Source: JBOGWA01 sp050693155 (GTDB taxonomy: Bacteria; Actinomycetota; UBA4738; CALAEC01). From it: a stretch of 6,643 bases of DNA. Below the pieces are notes generated by a model that was not told the DNA's origin, searched no databases, and worked only from the letters and a program-made list of their open reading frames with translations. Location of the stretch: assembly GCA_050693155.1 (NCBI GenBank), contig JBOGWA010000073.1:1-6643 (forward strand), in the 5' to 3' direction. Below, in pieces: positions 1 through 5,047 of this stretch (positions are counted from its first letter, which is position 1; the number at the start of each line of letters is the position of its first letter). The translations under genes were made by a program, and so were the position numbers.

Positions 1-1
1 C

Positions 2-364
2 ATCGGGGAATGGGCGCTTGCGTTTCGGCATGACGAGATCAAGCCGGGGAAGACGTTCTCGGTCCAGCTCGACACCGAAGGGATCTACGTCTACTCGTGC
101 CTCATCCACCCCGGGATGGCCGGGGCAATCGTCGTTGGGAACGCCGACGGGCCTGGGGCAGCAGAGGGATCCAGCCCGGTTGAGGTGCAACCCGCAACCG
201 AGCTCACTCCCGGGGCGGCAACCCAGGATGCGAGCGAGATCGTGGACGAATTGACGTCCACCTCGAGCGCGAGTGTTCTTCCCCTCACGGGCCTTTCCTT
301 GGGCGCCGGTGTTGGAGGAGCCGGCCTCGGTTTCCTGCTCGGCCGGGTGAGACGCGGCCGGTAA
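2..364 (+). CDS. Cell-wall-anchored cupredoxin (plastocyanin/amicyanin-like), C-terminal part
   Basis: The gene runs in from the left edge, and 120 residues plus a TAA stop are visible. The first ~45 residues are the last strands of a cupredoxin domain, with a GIYVYSCLIHPGM segment. Its Cys (98-100), His (107-109) and Met (116-118) fit the Cys-x2-His-x2-Met type-1 copper ligands, with the spacing of amicyanin. The fourth ligand, an upstream His, would lie outside the window. A ~50-residue linker rich in Ala, Gly, Ser, Thr, Pro and acids follows, then LPLTG, a hydrophobic Gly/Leu-rich stretch and an RVRRGR tail, which is a sortase sorting signal. I infer an extracytoplasmic copper electron-transfer or copper-binding protein covalently attached to the cell wall. 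The redox partner is not visible. A signal peptide is expected in the missing N-terminus. The family call is firm; the physiological role is unknown. Confidence 0.85.
   Translation: MGEWALAFRHDEIKPGKTFSVQLDTEGIYVYSCLIHPGMAGAIVVGNADGPGAAEGSSPVEVQPATELTPGAATQDASEIVDELTSTSSASVLPLTGLSLGAGVGGAGLGFLLGRVRRGR
278..361 (+). other. LPXTG-type sortase sorting signal at the cupredoxin C-terminus
   Basis: LPLTG is encoded at 278-292. About 17 mostly hydrophobic residues follow (Leu, Gly, Ala, Val, Phe), and then a basic tail of RVRRGR just before the stop. This is the standard three-part sorting signal: sortase cuts between Thr and Gly and attaches the protein to the wall. The tail is short and Gly-rich, so a plain C-terminal membrane anchor is the alternative reading. 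No sortase gene lies in this window. Confidence 0.75.
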
Positions 365-379
365 CCGCTAGAAGCTCCA

Positions 380-409
380 GGAGCCTCCTCGGAACGCCGG
401 GGGGGCTCC
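380..409 (+). terminator. Strong hairpin between convergent genes
   Basis: Positions 380-392 can pair with 397-409 along 13 positions (11 Watson-Crick, two G-U when read on the plus strand) around a 4-nt loop. The hairpin lies 16 bp after the cupredoxin stop and 21 bp past the stop of the convergent zinc-ribbon gene, where a shared terminator is expected. There is no T-run after it on the plus strand, so it would be a U-tract-less hairpin terminator, as often proposed in high-GC actinobacteria. The pairing is read directly from the sequence; termination itself is inferred. Confidence 0.55.
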
Positions 410-430
410 GTGCTCTGAGTCCGCGGACCC

Positions 431-694
431 CTACCCGTTCGAGCGAAGCTCCTGGCGCCAACACGGCGTGTGCCAGTGCCGCCTCATCTCCGGGTCGTAC
501 TCGTCGGCCACGACGAGGTGCGGGATCCCTGGCGGAATCTCCCCGTTGCAACCGGGGCAGACGTAGCTTTTTTGATTCAGGACCTGCCGGACGGTGTGGC
601 CATCCAGGCGCGCCCACTCGGGGGCGAGCCCGGGCAGGCCGCGGTAGGTTGATGGGCCTTCCCGATCACGCGCGGAGTGGTGCCGTCTCGGCAT
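431..694 (-). CDS. Small conserved zinc-ribbon protein of unknown function
   Basis: This 87-residue protein starts MPRR and has a basic N-terminus. Its second half carries likely metal ligands: Cys46 and Cys49 in YVCPGC, His59, then His73, His75 and Cys78 in HWHTPCW. The CxxC plus HxHxxC layout suggests one zinc site of the zinc-ribbon or treble-clef (HNH-like) kind. From memory, small actinobacterial proteins with the same CPGC...IPPG.PH...HWHTPCW core and a basic MPRR start exist and are usually annotated hypothetical or, without good basis, ATP/GTP-binding. No catalytic function can be assigned. It begins 8 bp after the alpha/beta hydrolase stop. No Shine-Dalgarno precedes the ATG, but GATAAT ends 7 nt upstream, which fits a leaderless transcript. 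Reading frame and start are well supported; role unknown. Confidence 0.8.
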   Translation of the reverse strand: MPRRHHSARDREGPSTYRGLPGLAPEWARLDGHTVRQVLNQKSYVCPGCNGEIPPGIPHLVVADEYDPEMRRHWHTPCWRQELRSNG

Positions 695-701
695 ACGCCC
701 A

Positions 702-729
702 ATTATCCCGGGGGGGCGGAACCGGTCGA
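702..729 (-). promoter_or_regulatory. Candidate promoter for a leaderless zinc-ribbon mRNA
   Basis: On the minus strand there is TCGACC (724-729), a 16-nt spacer, and GATAAT (702-707), ending 7 nt before the ATG at 694. The -10-like element keeps the key A at position 2 and T at position 6. Transcription would then start at or next to the A of ATG, which explains the missing ribosome binding site. The hydrolase stop codon TAA (703-705) lies inside this GATAAT. The -35 match is only 4 of 6. Inference from pattern and spacing. Confidence 0.45.
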
Positions 730-1374
730 CCGGCGCGCGACGAAACGCGCCGCGATTTCGCCGAGTCGACGACCGATCGCCTCATCGGGCTCGGGCTTTC
801 CACGGAGCCGAAGGGAATGATCCCCGCCGTCCACCGCGTGCAGCGTGGCCAGCTCTCCAAGGCGCTTGAGGGTCGCCTGAAGCAAATCCCATCGAGCGAA
901 TGGATCCCTGGTTCCCTGGATGAAGAGCATCGGAACCCGGATATCCGCGAGATGCGCATCGCGCATCCGTTCCGGCTTACCGGGAGGATGGAGCGGATAC
1001 CCGAGAAAGACCAGCCCTGCGGCCGGCATTCCATCGGCAACCAGCATCGATGCGATCCTGCCGCCGAGCGACTTTCCACCCACCCACACGGGTTCCCCAA
1101 GATCTCGAGCCTTGACGAACACCGCTCTGCCGACGTCCCGGAGCACCTTCTCTGGATCGGGGGTCTTGCGTCCCTGTTCTCGATACAGGAAGTTGAACCG
1201 CAGGCAGGCAACTCCATCCTCCGCCAGTCGCTCCGCACACCCGGCGAGCAAAGGATGATCGAGCGCCGCGCCCGCCCCCGGGCCCAGAACGAGGATCGGA
1301 CGACCGGCCTCCTCGCCGGAAAGCAGGGCAGACACGGTCCCCCGCTCGGTCTCAATCTGCAGCTGTTTCGCCAC
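703..1374 (-). CDS. Alpha/beta hydrolase, TEX30/KANL3-like family (COG3571 type)
   Basis: With the GTG start at 1374 the product is 223 residues, the usual size of this small single-domain family. A beta-strand (RPILVLGPGAG, residues 25-35) leads into the oxyanion region. The nucleophile elbow is GGKSLGG with Ser102. The acid is Asp157 in GTRDPF and the base His186 in GGDHSLR, so the Ser-Asp-His triad is complete. The product is likely a cytoplasmic serine hydrolase, as no signal peptide is seen; the substrate is not known for this family. The frame stays open upstream to 1548, but that part overlaps the secreted-protein gene and does not look like this family, so the GTG is preferred. No Shine-Dalgarno is present; GATAAT sits 6 nt before the GTG. 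The zinc-ribbon gene follows 8 bp after its stop. Confidence 0.88.
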   Translation of the reverse strand: MAKQLQIETERGTVSALLSGEEAGRPILVLGPGAGAALDHPLLAGCAERLAEDGVACLRFNFLYREQGRKTPDPEKVLRDVGRAVFVKARDLGEPVWVGGKSLGGRIASMLVADGMPAAGLVFLGYPLHPPGKPERMRDAHLADIRVPMLFIQGTRDPFARWDLLQATLKRLGELATLHAVDGGDHSLRLRGKPEPDEAIGRRLGEIAARFVARRSTGSAPPG

Positions 1375-1380
1375 GCGGGG

Positions 1381-1386
1381 ATTATC
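1381..1386 (-). promoter_or_regulatory. Candidate -10 element for a leaderless hydrolase mRNA
   Basis: GATAAT on the minus strand ends 6 nt before the GTG at 1374, the distance at which transcription would begin on the start codon itself. I see no convincing -35 hexamer 16-18 nt upstream; the region there is GTTTTT-like. Support comes from the absence of a Shine-Dalgarno and from the same arrangement at the next gene. Confidence 0.4.
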
Positions 1387-1432
1387 GCTTGGCGCGGCCC
1401 CGAAAAACCCACGTAGCGGAGGATTCCCTCCC

Positions 1433-2140
1433 TTACTTCTTTCCCTTCTTGCCCCCGGGAACGACGAAGACCTTCGTGACCTGCATGACATCGTGTGGAC
1501 CGCCGTTGTTGCTGACGAACGCCGACGGGAAGGCGCCGATGTTCCCATCGACGAGGAAGTCGCTCACCCCCCCTGCGATCTTCGAGCCGGCCTTCGCTCC
1601 GACCAGGTCGAGGGGTACCGGGATCGTGATGGTCCCGGCGCTCGCGTCGAACGTCGCCTGAACGATGCCGACCTCCTCGCACGTCGTCACGTTCTGGACC
1701 ACCTCACAGTTCGCCCGCACGGCGAAGGGCGCCATCCCGGGATCTCTGGGAGGAGGGCAGCTACCGGCGGTCGGATCGCACGCTCCCCGTGAGTAGTTCG
1801 TGAACTTCCCATCGAGCTCGGCGTAGTCGCCGTCGACGTCCAGGTCCCAGATATAGCGCGTGACCTCCGGCCATCCGCCCTGAGCGGGGAGCTCGGCGAC
1901 GGTCAGAACGAAGCTGAGCGTCCCGGCATCAGCCATCCCAATCGCAGCCTCGAGCAAATCCTGAGCCAGTGCCGTACCAGCCGATCCGACGGCAGTTCCT
2001 TGAACGGCCCAGTCGCCCGCCGGATCCTTGCCAACCACAACGGGAGCGCCTTTCTTCGCCCCCGCGGGCGCGCTAGTGAGAATCAACGCGGCAAGAAGAG
2101 CCGCCGAGAGAACGGACGAAAAGAGCTTCTTCGGACGCAT
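1433..2140 (-). CDS. Secreted protein of unknown function, possible beta-sandwich domain
   Basis: The 235-residue product has a clear Sec signal peptide: a basic MRPKK start, a hydrophobic core at residues ~10-22, and probable cleavage after APAGA at residue 28. The mature part alternates short hydrophobic strands and turns (DPAGDW, TLSFVLTVAELP, YIWDLDVDGDY, TITIPVPLDLV). This recalls the DOMON/CBM9-like beta-sandwich fold, but I do not recognise a specific family. Four cysteines (121, 128, 145, 154) could form two disulfides, as expected outside the cytoplasm. The protein ends in a basic GGKKGKK tail, with a similar AKKGAP at the mature N-terminus. There is no membrane anchor or sorting signal, so release or loose wall association is likely. 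The start is fixed by a near-perfect ribosome binding site, and the gene appears to have its own promoter after glnD. Confidence 0.85.
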   Translation of the reverse strand: MRPKKLFSSVLSAALLAALILTSAPAGAKKGAPVVVGKDPAGDWAVQGTAVGSAGTALAQDLLEAAIGMADAGTLSFVLTVAELPAQGGWPEVTRYIWDLDVDGDYAELDGKFTNYSRGACDPTAGSCPPPRDPGMAPFAVRANCEVVQNVTTCEEVGIVQATFDASAGTITIPVPLDLVGAKAGSKIAGGVSDFLVDGNIGAFPSAFVSNNGGPHDVMQVTKVFVVPGGKKGKK

Positions 2141-2146
2141 CTTGCA

Positions 2147-2154
2147 TCACCTCC
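2147..2154 (-). promoter_or_regulatory. Strong Shine-Dalgarno of the secreted-protein gene
   Basis: GGAGGTGA on the minus strand is fully complementary to the 16S anti-Shine-Dalgarno core and lies 6 nt before the ATG at 2140. It fixes the start and suggests high translation. The two genes just downstream have no such site. Confidence 0.85.
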
Positions 2155-2184
2155 GGCAAGTCGCGGGCAGCGTCCCTCAAGTGC

Positions 2185-2213
2185 ATTCTTCGCCAACGCC
2201 GACGCCCTGGCAA
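2185..2213 (-). promoter_or_regulatory. Candidate sigma-70-type promoter of the secreted-protein gene
   Basis: TTGCCA (2208-2213; 5 of 6 to TTGACA), a 17-nt spacer, then AAGAAT (2185-2190; 4 of 6 to TATAAT) lie on the minus strand within the 83-bp gap after glnD. Transcription would begin near 2178, giving a leader of about 38 nt that contains the ribosome binding site. Hexamer matches and spacing are read directly; activity is inferred. Confidence 0.5.
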
Positions 2214-2223
2214 CAACGCGAGC

Positions 2224-4608
2224 TCACGTCTCGGCGAGCAGCGCGAGCAGTGCACGTTCTACCTCCCGGCGATGATCGGTGTCCTCGATCTTCTCACCGA
2301 AGAGATCCCGAACGTAGAAGCTGTCTACGACTCGGCCCCCGTAGGTTGCGACCTTCGCGAGATGCACGTCGAGCCCGAGCTCCTCGAACGCCCGCGCAAG
2401 CTCGAAGAGCAGCCCGATCCGGTCTGGCGCGGACACCTCGACGACGGTAAAGAAGTCCGAAGCCTCGTTGTCGACTCGAACCTCGGGCTCGACGTCACTC
2501 AGCGGGGGGGGATAGCTTCGACGCTTCTCCCGCACCCGGTACTCGAGGGAGAGCTTCCCCTCGATTGCCTTTCGCAGGTCCGCTCGCACACGGTCCCACC
2601 GTTCCTCGTCGATCTCACCCTTGAACGCGGCCTCGACTCCGAATAGGTCGATCGCGACCCCGTCTTCCGTCGTAAACGCCTCAGCCGTCAGGATGTTCAG
2701 GCCCGATAGGGAGAGCGCGCCGGCGATCTTCGCAAGCAGTCCCGGCCGATCGTGGGCGAGAATGGTCACATCGTGGGTTGCAGGTCGACGGCCCGGATGG
2801 TTGGTGATCCGCACCTCCGTCGCATCGAGCTCCGGCTCGAGCAAGTGATAGTTCTCCGCCGCGCGTTCGGGATCGACCGCCAGGACATAGGCTCGTGGCG
2901 CGCGCTCGAGGTAGCGCTCGACGTGTGCCGGGTCCTCCTTCCCGAGCGCACGTCTGATGGCGTCGATCCGATCGGCAAGCGTCTCGGCCTGCGCCGGTCC
3001 CATCTCCCCTCGCTCGAAGACGTGTTCGACCTTCGCGACGAGTTCGCGTACGAGGGCCTGCCGCCACGGGGTCCAGGCGTGCGGCCCGGTCGATCGACCA
3101 TCGGCCAGCGTCAGGAGGTAGAGCATGGCCAGCCGCTCCGGATCTCCGACGCGCGAAGCGACATCAAGCACGAGGTTCTCATCCCCCAGATCGCGCCTCG
3201 TCGCCGTGTTGGCAAGGAGCAGGTGCTCGGCAACCAGGAACACCGCGAGCTCCCTCGTCTCCTCGGGAACGCCCATCCGCTCCAGCACACCTCGGGCGAT
3301 CCGCGACCCCCTCGGGACATGCTCTCCCTCCCCCGTTTTCCCGATATCGTGGAGCAGCGCACCGAGAAGCAAGGCGCTTCTGTCGTAGACGAGCCCGGCG
3401 GATTCTCGCGCCAGCGGATCATCGCTCTCGCCCCTGAGAAGGAGCGCAGCCTCGGCCGCGGTGCGAAGGAGGTGCACGTCGACCGTGAAGCGATGGTACG
3501 GATCACGTTGCGGTCGGCACCGTACCGGGGCCCAATCTGGCAGGAAGCCGACGAGCAACCCGGCCTGGTCCATGGCCTCGAGCGCTTGTGACCCTCGAGG
3601 GCCAGCCTCAAGAATATTGAGGAACGCCCGAAGCCCGTCGTCGGTCCACACGTAGGGAGGTTCCCCCAGACGAACGTTCTCCACGGTGTCGAGGGCGCCG
3701 GGTGAGAGCGGGGTTCCTTCTCGAGCCATGGTCGCGAACGCGCGAAGCACGTCCTCCGCGGAGCGTGGAGGGTGAACCTCGAGCTCGATTCTCGGTCGCG
3801 ATCGGGTCCGCGCCGACGCCCGGTCGAGAGCCAACTCGCGAACGTGCTCGACGCCTCTTGCATGTTCGAAAAGCGTGGCCATGAGCGCATCTGGTGAGGT
3901 CAGCGTCTCGCTCTCCTCGAAACCGAATTGACGGGCGAGGGTCGGCTGGTAGTCGAAGAACACCCGGTCGGACCTTCGCCCGACCTCGAGATGCAACGCG
4001 GTTCGCACGCGGAAGAGAAACTCCTCGGCGTCGTCGATCCCGCGGGCTTCACGAAGCCGGAGCAGACCCTCCACCCCAAGTGTCGTGAAGTCCGAGGAGC
4101 CCGTCACCGCCCACCCAGCCCAGCGGATGGTGTCGATGTCCCGAAGGCCGCCCAGTCCCTCCTTCACGTCCGGTTCGAGGAGTTGAGAGCAAGATCCGTA
4201 CTCAGCCCCGCGACGTTCGATGGCCTGAGCGAGTCCCTCCAGGAAACCGGAAAGGTCCTTTCGGACGCGCTTCCAGACTCCGGCGCGGAGCTTCTGGAAC
4301 AAGCCCTCGTCCCCGGCGACGAGGCGAGCGTCGATGAGCGCCGTCGCCGCGTCGAGACGCTTCGCCGACAGGTCGAGCGACTGCCGAACCGTTCGCACGG
4401 CGTGGCCGAGCGTGATCCCAGCGTCCCAGAAAGGATAGAAGACCTGCTCGGCCGTTTCGCGGATCCTCGCCGGCCGCCGCTCTGCATGGAGCACCATCAG
4501 GTCGACGTCCGAGCCGGGGCAGAGCGCCTGTCGTCCGTAGCCCCCGAGGGCGACGAGAGCGACCCTCGGACCAAGATCCGATCCGAGGGCACCAACGGCT
4601 TCGTCCAC
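2224..4608 (-). CDS. glnD: PII uridylyltransferase/uridylyl-removing enzyme (or PII adenylyltransferase) GlnD
   Basis: GlnD senses glutamine and adds or removes a nucleotide on the PII T-loop tyrosine. From the GTG at 4608 the product is 794 residues. The nucleotidyltransferase motif is GGYGR (22-26) with GSDVD (32-36, catalytic Asp34 and Asp36). The GlnD-specific LLEPDVKEGLGGLRD is at 143-157. The HD hydrolase domain has LLHDIGKTGEGEH (418-430; His420, Asp421), further His residues around 462 and an Asp near 503. Two C-terminal ACT domains begin near 613 (DVTILAHDRPGLLAKI) and 720 (FTVVEVSAPDRIGLLF). All key residues are present, so both activities are expected. In actinobacteria such as Streptomyces and Corynebacterium the enzyme adenylylates PII rather than uridylylating it; the sequence does not decide which. 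The GTG is the only ATG/GTG/TTG start within the gap, but it has no ribosome binding site and family-like sequence continues upstream. Confidence 0.93.
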   Translation of the reverse strand: MDEAVGALGSDLGPRVALVALGGYGRQALCPGSDVDLMVLHAERRPARIRETAEQVFYPFWDAGITLGHAVRTVRQSLDLSAKRLDAATALIDARLVAGDEGLFQKLRAGVWKRVRKDLSGFLEGLAQAIERRGAEYGSCSQLLEPDVKEGLGGLRDIDTIRWAGWAVTGSSDFTTLGVEGLLRLREARGIDDAEEFLFRVRTALHLEVGRRSDRVFFDYQPTLARQFGFEESETLTSPDALMATLFEHARGVEHVRELALDRASARTRSRPRIELEVHPPRSAEDVLRAFATMAREGTPLSPGALDTVENVRLGEPPYVWTDDGLRAFLNILEAGPRGSQALEAMDQAGLLVGFLPDWAPVRCRPQRDPYHRFTVDVHLLRTAAEAALLLRGESDDPLARESAGLVYDRSALLLGALLHDIGKTGEGEHVPRGSRIARGVLERMGVPEETRELAVFLVAEHLLLANTATRRDLGDENLVLDVASRVGDPERLAMLYLLTLADGRSTGPHAWTPWRQALVRELVAKVEHVFERGEMGPAQAETLADRIDAIRRALGKEDPAHVERYLERAPRAYVLAVDPERAAENYHLLEPELDATEVRITNHPGRRPATHDVTILAHDRPGLLAKIAGALSLSGLNILTAEAFTTEDGVAIDLFGVEAAFKGEIDEERWDRVRADLRKAIEGKLSLEYRVREKRRSYPPPLSDVEPEVRVDNEASDFFTVVEVSAPDRIGLLFELARAFEELGLDVHLAKVATYGGRVVDSFYVRDLFGEKIEDTDHRREVERALLALLAET

Positions 4609-4707
4609 GAGGTCTGAGCGCCGTCTCGCCGACCAGCGCCCCCCGGCGGCCGGTGAGTCCGTCTGCTCGAGCGCTTCGAGGTCCCGAAGGAGTCTTTCGA
4701 TTGGGCG
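4609..4707 (-). other. glnB-glnD gap: open, coding-like extension in the glnD frame
   Basis: The 33 codons upstream of the annotated GTG are open in the glnD frame. They encode a plausible amphipathic segment (IERLLRDLEALEQ, then RWSARRSDLV joining to DEAVGAL). As I recall, other GlnD proteins have a comparable ARR..LVD..L stretch just before GGYGR. No ATG, GTG or TTG lies in frame here; the nearest unusual candidate is ATC at 4699-4701, 8 bp past the glnB stop. I see no hairpin or promoter in the gap. Confidence 0.45.
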
Positions 4708-4708
4708 C

Positions 4709-5047
4709 TCAGATCGCGTCGGTGCCGGCCTCCCCGGTTCGGATCCGGTACACCTGCTCCGCGGGATAGACGAAGATCTTGCCGTCGCCGATCTTCCCGG
4801 TTCGGGCGGACTTCATGATGGCCTCGACGACCCCTTGAACCTGATCGTCATCGGTCAACACCTCGATTTTCACCTTGGGAACGAAGTCGACCTGGTACTC
4901 GGCCCCGCGGTACACCTCGGTATGCCCTCGTTGCCGGCCGAAGCCCTGCGACTCCGTGACGGTGAGCCCGTTGACTCCGACCGCCCGGAGCGCCTCTTTT
5001 ACCTCGTCGAGCTTGAAGGGCTTGATGATCGCGGTGACCAGCTTCAT
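4709..5047 (-). CDS. glnB: Nitrogen regulatory protein PII (GlnB/GlnK)
   Basis: The product is 112 residues, the exact family size. It starts MKLVTAIIKPFKLDEV, the typical first strand and helix. The T-loop holds the PII signature YRGAEY with Tyr51, the site that GlnD modifies (codon 4895-4897). The second signature, TGKIGDGKIFV, is at residues 83-93 and helps bind ATP/ADP and 2-oxoglutarate. The trimer reports nitrogen and energy status and plugs the Amt channel when unmodified. Its start overlaps the amt stop by 4 bp (ATGA), so translation is probably coupled. Linkage to amt and glnD makes it GlnK-like in role, as in Streptomyces and Corynebacterium; sequence alone does not separate GlnB from GlnK. 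Confidence 0.97.
   Translation of the reverse strand: MKLVTAIIKPFKLDEVKEALRAVGVNGLTVTESQGFGRQRGHTEVYRGAEYQVDFVPKVKIEVLTDDDQVQGVVEAIMKSARTGKIGDGKIFVYPAEQVYRIRTGEAGTDAI

Noticed and set aside
285..617. A 110-codon minus-strand open frame crossing the intergenic hairpin
   Set aside because: It spans the end of the cupredoxin gene, the hairpin and most of the zinc-ribbon gene in a different frame, with an Arg/Pro/Gly-rich product and no motifs.
1403..1431. Short hairpin (GGAGG/CCTCC, 4-nt loop, 1418-1431) followed by a T-run on the minus strand, right after the secreted-protein stop
   Set aside because: The stem has only 5 bp and the T-run begins 10 nt after it, so this is weak evidence for an intrinsic terminator; kept only as a possibility.
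666..1682. A long minus-strand open frame (338 codons) overlapping the hydrolase and the secreted-protein gene
   Set aside because: It is Arg/Ser/Gly/Pro-rich without recognisable motifs and lies in another frame of the hydrolase gene, which has a full catalytic triad. High GC makes such shadow frames common.
2752..3591. A 279-codon plus-strand open frame antisense to glnD
   Set aside because: It lies wholly inside glnD, whose HD and ACT motifs are intact; the product has no domain motifs and the frame has no ribosome binding site I can see.
3928..4617. A 229-codon plus-strand open frame antisense to the glnD nucleotidyltransferase region
   Set aside because: It mirrors the real gene and shows no motif or start signal; best explained as a GC-driven antisense frame.
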